Shown piece by piece: positions 7,050 through 14,475 of a DNA stretch of 19,375 nucleotides; within the stretch, counting starts at the first letter, position 1, and each line of letters opens with the position of its first letter. The translations under genes and the position numbers were made by a program. Origin of the DNA: Pseudomonadota bacterium (GTDB taxonomy: Bacteria > Pseudomonadota > Alphaproteobacteria > Rhizobiales > Xanthobacteraceae); contig JAEZEY010000515.1 in NCBI GenBank assembly GCA_023432845.1, forward strand, positions 1 through 19,375. The letters run 5' to 3'. The notes under the pieces were generated by a model. That model ran no database searches. It was not told the origin of the DNA and worked only from the letters and a program-made list of their open reading frames with translations.

Positions 7050-7295
7050 ATGACCCAGCCCCTCCGCACCGCGCTCATCGCCCTCTTCTCTGCGTTCATG
7101 TTAGCGGGCGCGGCGAAGGCCCAGCCAATGAAGTGCAGTGGCGAGGAAACGACATGCCAGCAGGCTTGCGCAAAGGGCCCGTCGGCAAAGAAGTCTGCCT
7201 GCCTGACCGAGTGTGGCGTGCGCAGGAACATCTGCATGCGCACCGGATGCTGGGATAACGGCCGCCTGCGCTATTGCGGTCTCGCCAAGCAGTAG
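7050..7295 (+). CDS. Small secreted cysteine-rich protein, function unknown
   Basis: 81 residues from ATG at 7050 to TAG at 7293-7295. Residues 5-24 form a classical signal peptide (hydrophobic ALIALFSAFMLAG, cleavage expected after AKA), leaving a mature chain of about 57 residues. It contains eight cysteines at 29, 36, 40, 51, 55, 62, 67 and 76. The first six are arranged symmetrically, C-x6-C-x3-C-x10-C-x3-C-x6-C, so twin CX3C motifs face each other as in disulfide-stapled helical hairpins. The mature part is basic (Lys/Arg-rich). I do not recognise a named family. It is divergent from the Tlde1-like gene and may share the CtrA-type regulatory region. A weak hairpin (CCGC/GCGG) and a T7 run at 7325-7331 follow it. 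Even cysteine number, export signal and own start context make a real periplasmic gene likely. Confidence 0.72.
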   Translation: MTQPLRTALIALFSAFMLAGAAKAQPMKCSGEETTCQQACAKGPSAKKSACLTECGVRRNICMRTGCWDNGRLRYCGLAKQ

Positions 7296-7590
7296 GGTTC
7301 CGCTTCGGTTTTCGCGGCACGATATTTTTTTAAGAAAGCGTCATCCGAATCGCCTACGCTTCGTCACATGGCGGTTCGTCGATTACGGATCGATAAGTTG
7401 CTCAGGCCAGTCGGGACCGACACGTTCCCGAACGACCAAAGCCAGCCGCCGTCCCTCGCAAAGCCCGCTCAGCCTTTTCAGGCCACAACAATCGGCCGGT
7501 ATTGGCACGTTCGATGCATGGATCCTCCTGCCTCCGATATGGACCGCGGGCGCTTGCGACCCTCAAGCAGTCCACGAGAAGGAGTCGGCC

Positions 7591-8322
7591 TTGGGTAAGA
7601 ACCTGAACAAGAAGAGACGCCGCCATGAACGCTTGTCTGGAACCGCGCAGATCATCAACTTCCAGAACAAGTTCGAGGCCGAACGGGTCTTACCGCCGAT
7701 AAAACCGCTCAATCCGACGCAAGCTGACTACCTCGACGCGCTACGCAGATATCCCCAGGTCATCGTCCTCGGACCGGCCGGCACCGGCAAGACCTGGATC
7801 GCGGCGACCCACGCCGCCGACCTCCTCCGCAACCGACAAATCGAAAAAATCATCCTGACGCGCCCCAACGTGCCGTGCGGCCGTTCGCTCGGATTCTTCC
7901 CCGGCTCGCTCGAAGACAAGTTCGCGCCTTGGGCCGCGCCGGTGATCGAGGCGATCAAGGAGCGCATCGGCAAGGCCGCTTATGAGATCGCGCTCAAGAA
8001 CGGCGCCATCGAACTGGTGCCCTTCGAGGTGATGCGCGGCCGCTCGTGGAAAAACGCCTTTGTGCTGCTGGACGAGGCGCAAAACACCACCGCCGCCGAG
8101 ATCAAGACTTTCCTGACACGGATCGGCGAGGACTGCTCCGTGGTCATCAACGGCGACATCAGCCAATGCGACCTGCCCAAAGAATCGGGGCTGCGCACCG
8201 TCATCGAGATCATCGACGGGCAGAACCTGCCAGTTCCGGTGGTGGAATTTACCCGCGCGGAGATTGTACGGTCCGGTATCTGCGCAATGTGGGTGAACGC
8301 CTTCGAGACGGCGCGGTTGTAA
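7591..8322 (+). CDS. PhoH-family P-loop ATPase, short form
   Basis: 243 residues. PhoH proteins are cytoplasmic ATPases with a superfamily 1-like P-loop domain, linked to RNA metabolism and phosphate stress in some bacteria. Visible motifs: Walker A GPAGTGKT (residues 61-68), TRPNVPCGRSLGFFPG, Walker B FVLLDEAQN (Asp at 161), and INGDISQCDLP. There is no KH or PIN domain, so it is the short form also common in phages. The reading frame is open much further upstream, but the start is set by AAGGAG at 7579-7584 placed six bases before TTG 7591, giving an N-terminus MGKNLNKKRRRHERL. Bases 7296-7590 hold no other gene that I can support. A clear intrinsic terminator follows at 8350-8385, so it is probably monocistronic. 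No phage genes flank it. Confidence 0.92.
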   Translation: MGKNLNKKRRRHERLSGTAQIINFQNKFEAERVLPPIKPLNPTQADYLDALRRYPQVIVLGPAGTGKTWIAATHAADLLRNRQIEKIILTRPNVPCGRSLGFFPGSLEDKFAPWAAPVIEAIKERIGKAAYEIALKNGAIELVPFEVMRGRSWKNAFVLLDEAQNTTAAEIKTFLTRIGEDCSVVINGDISQCDLPKESGLRTVIEIIDGQNLPVPVVEFTRAEIVRSGICAMWVNAFETARL

Positions 8323-8349
8323 GCCGCGAACCCCACAGGACGGCTCATC

Positions 8350-8385
8350 AATGGCCGGGGCGGCGCCTCGTTCCGGCCATTTTTC
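8350..8385 (+). terminator. Intrinsic terminator of the phoH-like gene
   Basis: Perfect 9-bp arms AATGGCCGG (8350-8358) and CCGGCCATT (8373-8381), a 14-base loop, and a T-run at the end of the right arm (ATTTTTCG). It lies 28 bp after the phoH-like stop. Confidence 0.8.
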
Positions 8386-8422
8386 GTCGCATAGTCCGTC
8401 CGGTAAAAATGGCGCGGGACAG

Positions 8423-8451
8423 TTGATCGGGACGCGCCGGCACGCCATATA
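8423..8451 (+). promoter_or_regulatory. Possible sigma-70 type promoter for the DUF6481-type gene
   Basis: TTGATC (8423-8428) as a -35 element, a 17-base spacer and CATATA (8446-8451) as a weak -10, about 58 bp upstream of the TTG start. It follows the phoH terminator, so a promoter is expected here. Motif match is only moderate. Confidence 0.35.
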
Positions 8452-8508
8452 GAAGTTGTAATGCTCACTCGTTGAACAACCCCGCCAGCGCCCTCCCAGG
8501 AGAAAAAT

Positions 8509-8913
8509 TTGAGTCAATTCAGAAGTCCGGACGCATTTGAGCGCCGGAACAATGCCGCTGCCGTCAAAAAGGCGATGCTCGAGAAATTCCGCGCTGCCAC
8601 CCAGGCGCCCGAACTCGAATCCAAGCGCCAGGAACGTCTCGCGATCGCTCAGGCGCGCGCCGAGCGCCAGGCCGTACGCGACGCCGAGCGCGAAGCGGCT
8701 CGTAAGATCCGCGAGGCCGAGGAAGCCCGTCTCGCCGCCATCGAGGCCGAACGTCAGGCCAAGCTGCAGAAGGAAGCCGAGGAACTCGCGGTTCTCGAGG
8801 CTGCCGACAAAGCCGCCGCCGGCGAGGCTCTGCTCGCGGAGCAGAAGGCCAAGCGCGACGCCCGCTACGCCGCCCGCAAGGCCGCGAAGAAGAACAAGAA
8901 GCGCGGCTACTGA
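8509..8913 (+). CDS. DUF6481-type charged, helical protein
   Basis: 134 residues, start TTG at 8509 preceded by AGGAG (8498-8502) at good spacing; no better in-frame ATG precedes it. After a short MSQFRSPDAFERRNNAA segment the protein is almost one continuous Ala/Glu/Arg/Lys-rich helix (about residues 20-125), predicted coiled-coil-like, ending in a strongly basic tail (ARKAAKKNKKRGY). The N-terminal pattern (F-x-x-R-x-x-A-A ... KKAMLEKFRAA) matches the DUF6481 family of Alphaproteobacteria, whose function is unknown. A basic tail suggests nucleic-acid or ribosome contact, but that is inference. It stands alone between the phoH terminator and a hairpin shared with the convergent ribbon-helix-helix gene. 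Confidence 0.85.
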   Translation: MSQFRSPDAFERRNNAAAVKKAMLEKFRAATQAPELESKRQERLAIAQARAERQAVRDAEREAARKIREAEEARLAAIEAERQAKLQKEAEELAVLEAADKAAAGEALLAEQKAKRDARYAARKAAKKNKKRGY

Positions 8914-8942
8914 GCCGTCCCGCTTTGCTGCCGACTTATGTC

Positions 8943-8967
8943 ATCGCCGGCCCTTGTGGCCGGCGAT
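8943..8967. terminator. Stem-loop between convergent genes
   Basis: Perfect 10-bp arms ATCGCCGGCC (8943-8952) and GGCCGGCGAT (8958-8967) with a 5-base loop, placed between the stops of the DUF6481-type gene (+) and the ribbon-helix-helix gene (-). There is no T-run on either strand, so efficiency as a terminator is uncertain; placement suggests a bidirectional transcription end. Confidence 0.5.
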
Positions 8968-8985
8968 TGCATTCGGGCCGCCCGG

Positions 8986-9282
8986 TCAGCGGGCCTGCGC
9001 CACACCCGTGGTCGCGTCATCCTTCGCGGCGGTCTGGCCCTTCTGGCACAGAGCCGAGACTTCCCTCGCCCGGGCTCGAGCCCGCTCCAGCACAAAGAGC
9101 CGGATGGCCGACGACAGATTGCCACCGTCGCGCTTGGTGTCGATGTCATTGACGACGGACGACAGTGTCATCCGCTGTTGCTCGGCGAAGGTCTTCAACT
9201 CGTCCCAGAAAGCGTCCTCGAGACTGACGCTGGTCTTGTGACCCGCAATAACGATCGAGCGCTTGGTCACCAGCGATTTCAT
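8986..9282 (-). CDS. Ribbon-helix-helix domain protein
   Basis: 98 residues from ATG at 9282, chosen because AGAGGAGA lies just upstream at good spacing; the open frame extends further to 9576 only as antisense of holB. The N-terminal half has the RHH fold pattern: a beta strand KRSIVIAGHKTSVSLED, helix AFWDELKTFAEQQ, turn MTLSSVVNDID, helix NLSSAIRLFVLERAR. This is the RHH_4 type wording (HKTSVSLE..FW..L...A) found in many alphas, usually as small DNA-binding proteins. The C-terminal 25 residues are low-complexity. No toxin gene sits beside it, so an antitoxin role is not supported; more likely a stand-alone regulator. It is 178 bp downstream of the holB stop and may have its own promoter there; nothing else is recognised in 9283-9460. 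Confidence 0.85.
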   Translation of the reverse strand: MKSLVTKRSIVIAGHKTSVSLEDAFWDELKTFAEQQRMTLSSVVNDIDTKRDGGNLSSAIRLFVLERARARAREVSALCQKGQTAAKDDATTGVAQAR

Positions 9283-9460
9283 CGGAGTCTCCTCTGAACT
9301 GCCACCCGCTCCGCTCGGATGTGCGATGGAGCGGACTATGGCGTTCATAGGAGGCGGCTTCGCGGCTGGCTGTGATCGCCAACACAACCGTGATCGCGAT
9401 GCGAGTTCGCGCGTTCGACTGTTCCAATGCGCGCTCACCCATGCGCATTGCCCGCCGTGA

Positions 9461-10489
9461 TCAGGACCCCCGTGCCGCCTCGGCCAGTTCCTTGAAGACG
9501 GCAAAAACCAGTGGCTTGCGCTCGAGGTTATAGGCCTCGACGTCGCGCGCCGCCCGGTTGATCCGGTCCCACGCAACCGCCGCTTTGTTCATCTGCCCAG
9601 CGTCGATCCGGGCATCCAGCCGATCGGACAACCAGCCATTGACCAGATCGACAAAGGTCTCCAGGGACTCAGGATCGGTGCCGGACAGGGCGTCGCCGAG
9701 CGCGTGCAGAGCACGCGGATCGGGGTTCGGCAGTTGCCCCATCAGATCGAGCACACGGCCACGCAACGCCAGCGCCGGGCCATCGATGAGACGAAGCGCC
9801 CGGCCGGGGCTGCCGCCGGAAGCGTCGGCGACCTGGCGCAGTTCGGACATGTCGGTACCGGTCGACGCCGCAACGGCGCGGGCCACGTCATCCGGCGTCA
9901 GCGGCCGCAGCAATAGCCGCCGGCAACGCGAGCGGATGGTCGGCAACTCGCGACCCGGCGACTGGCTGATCAGCAGCAGCAGAGTGCGCGGCGGCGGTTC
10001 TTCGAGGATCTTCAACAGTGCGTTGGCACCCTCCCGCTGCAGGTCGTCGATCGGATCGACGATGGCGATGCGCCAGCCGCCCTCGCCCGCCGTCGAGCCA
10101 AAAAAACCCACCGTGCGCCGCACGTCGTCGATGCGGATCGCCGTGAAGAGCTTGCCGGTCTGCGGATTGATCACGCGCTCGAGCACCAGCAGATCGCCCT
10201 GGGCTCTGACGGCGATGCGCCGCGCCGCCGGATGTTCGGGATCGACCGCCAGCGACGTGGCGTTCTGCACTTCGGCCGAGGCCGGATCGGGATGCGCAAG
10301 CACGAAACGCGCCAGCCGATAGGCGAGCGTCGCCTTGCCGATGCCAGGCTGGCCGCCGATCAGCCAGGCGTGCGGCATGCGCCCGCCGCGATAAGCTTCG
10401 AGCAGCGTCCGTTCGGCCTCGGCATGACCGAACAGCACCGTGGTCTGGTGCGGCGCCAGCGGCTCGCCGTCGTCGGTTTTGGCAGTCAT
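9461..10489 (-). CDS. holB: DNA polymerase III delta' subunit (clamp loader)
   Basis: 342-residue AAA+ fold subunit of the clamp loader, which opens and loads the beta sliding clamp. Visible: LFGHAEAERTLLEAYRGGRMPHAWLIGGQPGIGKATLA near the N-terminus (split here only by description), ALLKILEEPPPRTLLLLIS, and the SRC motif with arginine finger (TIRSRCRRL). The P-loop is GQPGIGKA, lacking the Ser/Thr after Lys, as expected for delta', which does not hydrolyse ATP. The usual zinc-binding cysteines seen in E. coli delta' are absent, as is common in alphas. Its ATG overlaps the tmk stop by four bases, so it is coupled to tmk. A C-terminal helical collar domain is present. Downstream, metG would be the usual neighbour, but a block of about 4 kb separates them here. 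Confidence 0.94.
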   Translation of the reverse strand: MTAKTDDGEPLAPHQTTVLFGHAEAERTLLEAYRGGRMPHAWLIGGQPGIGKATLAYRLARFVLAHPDPASAEVQNATSLAVDPEHPAARRIAVRAQGDLLVLERVINPQTGKLFTAIRIDDVRRTVGFFGSTAGEGGWRIAIVDPIDDLQREGANALLKILEEPPPRTLLLLISQSPGRELPTIRSRCRRLLLRPLTPDDVARAVAASTGTDMSELRQVADASGGSPGRALRLIDGPALALRGRVLDLMGQLPNPDPRALHALGDALSGTDPESLETFVDLVNGWLSDRLDARIDAGQMNKAAVAWDRINRAARDVEAYNLERKPLVFAVFKELAEAARGS

Positions 10490-11172
10490 GGCGCCACGGC
10501 CTCGGCGGGCGCGGCGGCCACGCCCAAGAGACGTTGTTCGACCGCCTCCCAGATACGCTCGGCGACAACATCGCGGGGCGGCCGGCCGTCGATCACCGCG
10601 AAACGTTTCGGCTCCTGCTTTGCCACGTCCAGAAACGCGAGGCGCAGGTTCTCATGAAACTCGACCGACTCCGCCTCGAAGCGGTCAGCCGTGCCTGTAC
10701 CGCGCCGCGTCCTGGCGCGGGCCAGCCCGATATTGGCCGGAACGTCGATAAGGATGGTGAGGTCGGGCATGGCTTCCCCGACGGTCACGCGCTCGAGGCC
10801 ACGGATCAGTTTCATGTCGACCTTGCCGAGCGCGCCTTGATAGACTCGGGTTGAATCGATGAAGCGGTCGCACACCACCCATTTTCCCGCCTGCAGCGCT
10901 GGCAGGATGGTCGCGTTGACATGATCGTCGCGCGCCGCGGCAAACAGGATCGTCTCGGTCTCGGTGCCAAGCGGCTTGGCGATGCCGGACAGGATGATGT
11001 GGCGGATGATTTCGGCGCCGGGCGAACCGCCCGGCTCCCGCGTCAGCACGACCTCGAGACCGAGCGACCTCAAGCGTTCGGCCAGCAACGCCGTGTGGGT
11101 CGACTTGCCCGACCCCTCGCCGCCTTCGAAGGTGATGAACTTGCCGCGCCTGCTCGAAGTCTCTGCGCTCAT
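10486..11172 (-). CDS. tmk: Thymidylate kinase
   Basis: Phosphorylates dTMP to dTDP in dTTP synthesis, cytoplasmic. 228 residues with P-loop FEGGEGSGKST at about residues 15-25, the TREPGG motif that binds dTMP, ILFAAARDDHV, the DR motif as VCDRFIDSTRVYQGA, and a LID-like stretch RARTRRGTGTADRFE. Length is typical. The ATG overlaps the dacC stop by four bases (ATGA) and its own stop overlaps holB by four, so dacC-tmk-holB is one translationally coupled transcript. The tmk-holB pairing is one of the most conserved in bacteria. Confidence 0.96.
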   Translation of the reverse strand: MSAETSSRRGKFITFEGGEGSGKSTHTALLAERLRSLGLEVVLTREPGGSPGAEIIRHIILSGIAKPLGTETETILFAAARDDHVNATILPALQAGKWVVCDRFIDSTRVYQGALGKVDMKLIRGLERVTVGEAMPDLTILIDVPANIGLARARTRRGTGTADRFEAESVEFHENLRLAFLDVAKQEPKRFAVIDGRPPRDVVAERIWEAVEQRLLGVAAAPAEAVAP

Positions 11173-12434
11173 AACCTTTGAGCACCTGCGCGAAACACTC
11201 CGATCACCAGTTCGGCAGCGGCATCAACCGCACGCTGCGACAAAGAACCTTGCGCCACCGCTTCGGCCGCCTTCAGCGGCACGTTCAGAATGACCTTGTC
11301 GTTGCGCCAGACGCGCAGCACGCCGATCGGCTGATCCTTCGCGACCGGCGCCGGCACCGGGCCGGTGTAGACGATGCGGGCGATGAGACGGTCGCCGCCC
11401 GCTTTCGGCATCATCACCTGCACCTGCCCCGGCGCGAGCAACGGCACGCTGCCTTCGGTGCCGCCATAGACCTTGGCGGTGCCGATAATCTGGCCTTCGG
11501 CAAACAGGATGCGGTGATTGAAATTCTTGAAGCCCCACTCCAGCAGCTTGCGGCCGTCCTCGGCGCGCTCCTTCGGTGAGCCGAGGCCGTTGACGACGGC
11601 GATCAGCCGCGTGTCGTCCTGTACCGCCGACCCAACCAGGCCGTAACCCGCTTCCTTGGTGAAGCCGGTCTTCATGCCGTCGGCGCCGATGTCCATGGCG
11701 AGCAGCGGATTGCGGTTCGGCTGCTTGATCTTATTCCAAGTATAATCGCGTTTGCCGTAGATTTTGTAGAATTCCGGGTAAGTCACGATGATATGGCGCG
11801 CCAGCAATCCCAGTTCGCGCGTCGTCACCTGGGTGCCCGGATCGGGCAAGCCGTTGGAATTGGCGAAGGTCGATTTCGTCAGCCCGATGGCGCGCGCCCG
11901 CTCGGTGAGCTTGCGGGCGAACTCGGCTTCATTGCCGGCGAGCCCTTCGGCGAGCACGATGCAGGCATCGTTGGCCGACTGGATGATCATGCCGTGGATG
12001 AGGTCGTCGACCGGTACGCGGCTATGCAATGCCGCGAACATGGTCGACGTGCGCGAAGGCGCGCCCCCGGTTCGCCATGCATACTCGGAAACCGGTAACT
12101 CGTCGCGCAGATTGAGCCGGCCTTGCTTGATCTCGTTGAAGACATATTCGGCCGTCATCAGCTTGGCGAGCGAGGCCGGATAGATCATCACGTCCGGATC
12201 GCGCTCGAACAGCACGCTGCCATTTTCGGCATCGATCAGGATGGCGTGCTTGGCGTTGATCGGCGCATCATCCTTCTTCGCCGGATCCTTCTTGGCTGCG
12301 AGCCCGGAGGCGGGCTTGTGGCCGGAGCCCGGCCGGTGCGCCTTGGTCGCGGCGAAAGCCGGCGCGCAGACCGCAGCGGCAAACAGCGCCGCGGTCACCC
12401 CGCTGACAATCCTGCTGGTCCGAAAGACTGCCAT
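11169..12434 (-). CDS. dacC: D-alanyl-D-alanine carboxypeptidase (PBP5/6 type)
   Basis: Penicillin-binding protein trimming the terminal D-Ala of peptidoglycan pentapeptides in the periplasm. 421 residues with a signal peptide (residues 1-29, cleavage after AFA), a basic low-complexity spacer, then the three active-site motifs: S88-L-A-K91, S153-A-N155 and K255-T-G257. The C-terminal PBP5_C beta domain (LLAPGQVQVMMPK onward) is present, and the end is an amphipathic-like helix (AAAELVIGVFRAGAQRL), suited for membrane association. ATG at 12434 is clear from the signal peptide. The symbol dacC is used for the family; dacA or dacF would be equally defensible. A 124-bp gap to rlpA upstream (12435-12558) probably carries its promoter; no hairpin terminator was seen there. 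Confidence 0.93.
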   Translation of the reverse strand: MAVFRTSRIVSGVTAALFAAAVCAPAFAATKAHRPGSGHKPASGLAAKKDPAKKDDAPINAKHAILIDAENGSVLFERDPDVMIYPASLAKLMTAEYVFNEIKQGRLNLRDELPVSEYAWRTGGAPSRTSTMFAALHSRVPVDDLIHGMIIQSANDACIVLAEGLAGNEAEFARKLTERARAIGLTKSTFANSNGLPDPGTQVTTRELGLLARHIIVTYPEFYKIYGKRDYTWNKIKQPNRNPLLAMDIGADGMKTGFTKEAGYGLVGSAVQDDTRLIAVVNGLGSPKERAEDGRKLLEWGFKNFNHRILFAEGQIIGTAKVYGGTEGSVPLLAPGQVQVMMPKAGGDRLIARIVYTGPVPAPVAKDQPIGVLRVWRNDKVILNVPLKAAEAVAQGSLSQRAVDAAAELVIGVFRAGAQRL

Positions 12435-12558
12435 TCAGCGACCCGACATCCCGATCTACCCTCAAACGATTAAAGGCACGGCGAACGGCACAACGGCCGT
12501 TCAAGCCGGTTCCACCGGGCAAAAATGGCAGCGCTGTGACGGGTGTCTCAGGGCAGCG

Positions 12559-13479
12559 TCAGTAGAGGCCGCGGCCGTTGAATCCCGCACGACCATCATA
12601 CCGGGTCGGGGCGTAGGCCGAAACCGGCGAAACCCCGGGTGCGGCCTGGGCTTGGACGGTTTGCACAGCCGCAGAGCGCATCGGGGCCGGCAAACTGGCC
12701 GCCGCGATACGGGCCGGGACTTCCGTCTCGGCCTCGTCGTCATCGGCAACGACGGCGGCGGCGACCTGCTGGGCCGCAGGCGTCATGCTGACCGGCGTTT
12801 TGGCCGGGCGCGCCTCGGCCATCGGCTTGGGATCGAAATAAGGCGCAAAATCCTTGGACGAGGCCACCTGCACCTTTGGCGGCGGCGCATTGCCGTCGCG
12901 GAGCGTGGCGACCAGCTTGCGGTCGTCGGAGCCGGCGAGAGGCGCGCGGCCGACATATTCGACCTTCACCTTGGTGACGCCGTGGCCATGGAACTCCAGC
13001 AACCGCGCCACCCGCGCCGACAGGTCGATGACGCGATTGCCGACATAAGGGCCGCGATCATTGACGCGCACGATGATGGACTTCTTGTTGCGCAGATTGG
13101 TAACCCGCGCATAGGACGGCAGCGGCATGGTCGGATGCGCCGCCGAAATAGATTCCTTGTCGAAGACTTCGCCATTGGCGGTGTAGCGGCCGTGGAAATC
13201 GGCGCCATACCACGAAGCAAGGCCTTCCGCCTTGTAGTTCACGTCCTCTTGCGGAACGTAGGTGCGGCCGGCAATGGTATAGGGCTTTCCGACGCGATAG
13301 CGGCCACCGCCTTTTGGCACCGGTGCGCCGTCGTCGACGACGCGCGGGCTCGCCGCGACACCCCATTTCGGGTCGATCCGGGAATTAGCCGAACAGTTGG
13401 CGAGCAAGAGGCCGCCCGCGACGACCACGAGGACACGCGCGCACAGACCGATCCGGCCGCTCTCTTCCAAAACTGGCAT
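12559..13479 (-). CDS. rlpA: RlpA-type septal lytic transglycosylase (lipoprotein)
   Basis: 306 residues. Hydrophobic N-terminus with a lipobox-like LLANC (Cys29), although Asn just before Cys is atypical. The double-psi beta-barrel follows: GLASWYGADFHGRYTANGE, then AHPTMPLPSYARVTN and VRVNDRGPYV with the catalytic Asp and the RxNDRGP signature. In Pseudomonas, RlpA cleaves denuded glycan strands at the septum. The C-terminal 90 residues are Ala/Val/Pro-rich and low-complexity, and no SPOR domain is visible, unlike E. coli RlpA. It sits upstream of dacC in the same direction, so two peptidoglycan enzymes are adjacent. The 273-bp upstream gap 13480-13752 holds its promoter region, including half-sites such as TTAACC near 13517, but no motif strong enough to call. 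Confidence 0.92.
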   Translation of the reverse strand: MPVLEESGRIGLCARVLVVVAGGLLLANCSANSRIDPKWGVAASPRVVDDGAPVPKGGGRYRVGKPYTIAGRTYVPQEDVNYKAEGLASWYGADFHGRYTANGEVFDKESISAAHPTMPLPSYARVTNLRNKKSIIVRVNDRGPYVGNRVIDLSARVARLLEFHGHGVTKVKVEYVGRAPLAGSDDRKLVATLRDGNAPPPKVQVASSKDFAPYFDPKPMAEARPAKTPVSMTPAAQQVAAAVVADDDEAETEVPARIAAASLPAPMRSAAVQTVQAQAAPGVSPVSAYAPTRYDGRAGFNGRGLY

Positions 13480-13704
13480 GCTTGACGAATTCGTCCCCGG
13501 TGGCAGCGCAGCAATATTAACCTCAACAGGCTGCGGCGGAAACCCGCCAGCGCCTTTGTGGTAAACGATTGGTTCGCCGTCGGCTTTTGGCCCGTGCGAT
13601 CAATCGGTTAAGGTTCCGGATACTGAAACGCGCTGCCCCTGGCAAGTCCGTTCGGGTGTGATACCGGCACATCGTTCGGGGCCATGACTGGCAGCGACCA
13701 ACAG

Positions 13705-13712
13705 CCCTGCCC
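13705..13712 (-). other. KOPS-like octamer pointing left, toward the dif-like site
   Basis: CCCTGCCC on the + strand in the non-coding gap between livF and rlpA. Being outside any gene, its orientation is not explained by coding bias. Confidence 0.3.
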
Positions 13713-13752
13713 TGGAACCGCGCAGTAGCAAGAGGCAGGAACGCCGCGGCCG

Positions 13753-14475
13753 CTAGATGCCAAGATAGGCGGCGCGAACAGCGGGATTCTCGTTCAATTC
13801 CGCGGATGTCCCCCGGAGGGTGACGCGGCCGCTTTCCAGAACATATCCGCGCGCGGCAACATCGAGAGCCAGACTGACATTCTGCTCGACGAGCAGAATC
13901 GACGTCCCGCTTCGATGAATCCTGACAAATGCGTCGTGCATCTCCTCGACCACTTTGGGGGCAAGGCCGTGGCTCGGTTCGTCGAGCAACAGCAGCTTGG
14001 GCTGCAGCATCAGCGCCCGGCCGACCGCAACCATCTGCTGTTCGCCGCCCGACAGCGTACCCGCCAACTGTGACCGCCGCTCCCATGTCCGCGGAAACAG
14101 CTCGAACACGCGCTCCATCCGCTGCTGCAGGTCACTGGCCTGGCGCGCGGTGAACGCCCCGAGCATCAGGTTTTCCTCGACACTCATGTCCGGGAAAATG
14201 TGTCGCCCTTCGGGAACATGCGCTATGCCGAGCGCAGGAATCTCGTGCGAGGCGCGTACGACGAGATCGGTGCCGTCGAAGCGCAACGTGCCGCGAACAT
14301 TCGGCACCAGCCGAGAAATGGCACGCAGAATCGTACTCTTTCCCGCGGTATTGGCGCCGATAATGCAAACGAACTCGCCCTCGCGCATCTCGATTTCGAT
14401 ATCGTGGAGCGCGTCGATGCCGCCATAGCCGGCGTTGAGGCCCTTGATCTCGAGCAGTGGCCGGGCGGTGCTCAT
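13753..14475 (-). CDS. livF: Branched-chain amino acid-type ABC importer, ATPase LivF
   Basis: 240-residue cytoplasmic ATPase, last gene of the importer operon. Walker A is GANTAGKST (Thr where Gly is usual), the signature is LSGGEQQM, Walker B LLLLDEPSHGLAP and the H-loop LVEQNV. The C-terminus (YVLESGRVTLRGTSAEL ... AAYLGI) is the standard LivF ending. It forms a heterodimer with LivG to drive uptake through LivHM. ATG at 14475 overlaps the livG stop by four bases. No clear terminator was found after the TAG stop at 13753-13755. Confidence 0.93.
   Translation of the reverse strand: MSTARPLLEIKGLNAGYGGIDALHDIEIEMREGEFVCIIGANTAGKSTILRAISRLVPNVRGTLRFDGTDLVVRASHEIPALGIAHVPEGRHIFPDMSVEENLMLGAFTARQASDLQQRMERVFELFPRTWERRSQLAGTLSGGEQQMVAVGRALMLQPKLLLLDEPSHGLAPKVVEEMHDAFVRIHRSGTSILLVEQNVSLALDVAARGYVLESGRVTLRGTSAELNENPAVRAAYLGI

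Noticed and set aside
7213..7590. Upstream extension of the phoH-like frame
   Set aside because: It overlaps the secreted cysteine-rich gene and has no family similarity; the strong Shine-Dalgarno before TTG 7591 explains the start.
7591..8322. PhoH-like gene as a prophage marker
   Set aside because: No integrase, structural or lysis genes lie nearby, and short PhoH proteins also occur in bacterial chromosomes.
8986..9282. Ribbon-helix-helix protein as antitoxin of a toxin-antitoxin pair
   Set aside because: No toxin-like gene adjoins it; the flanks are holB and the convergent DUF6481-type gene.
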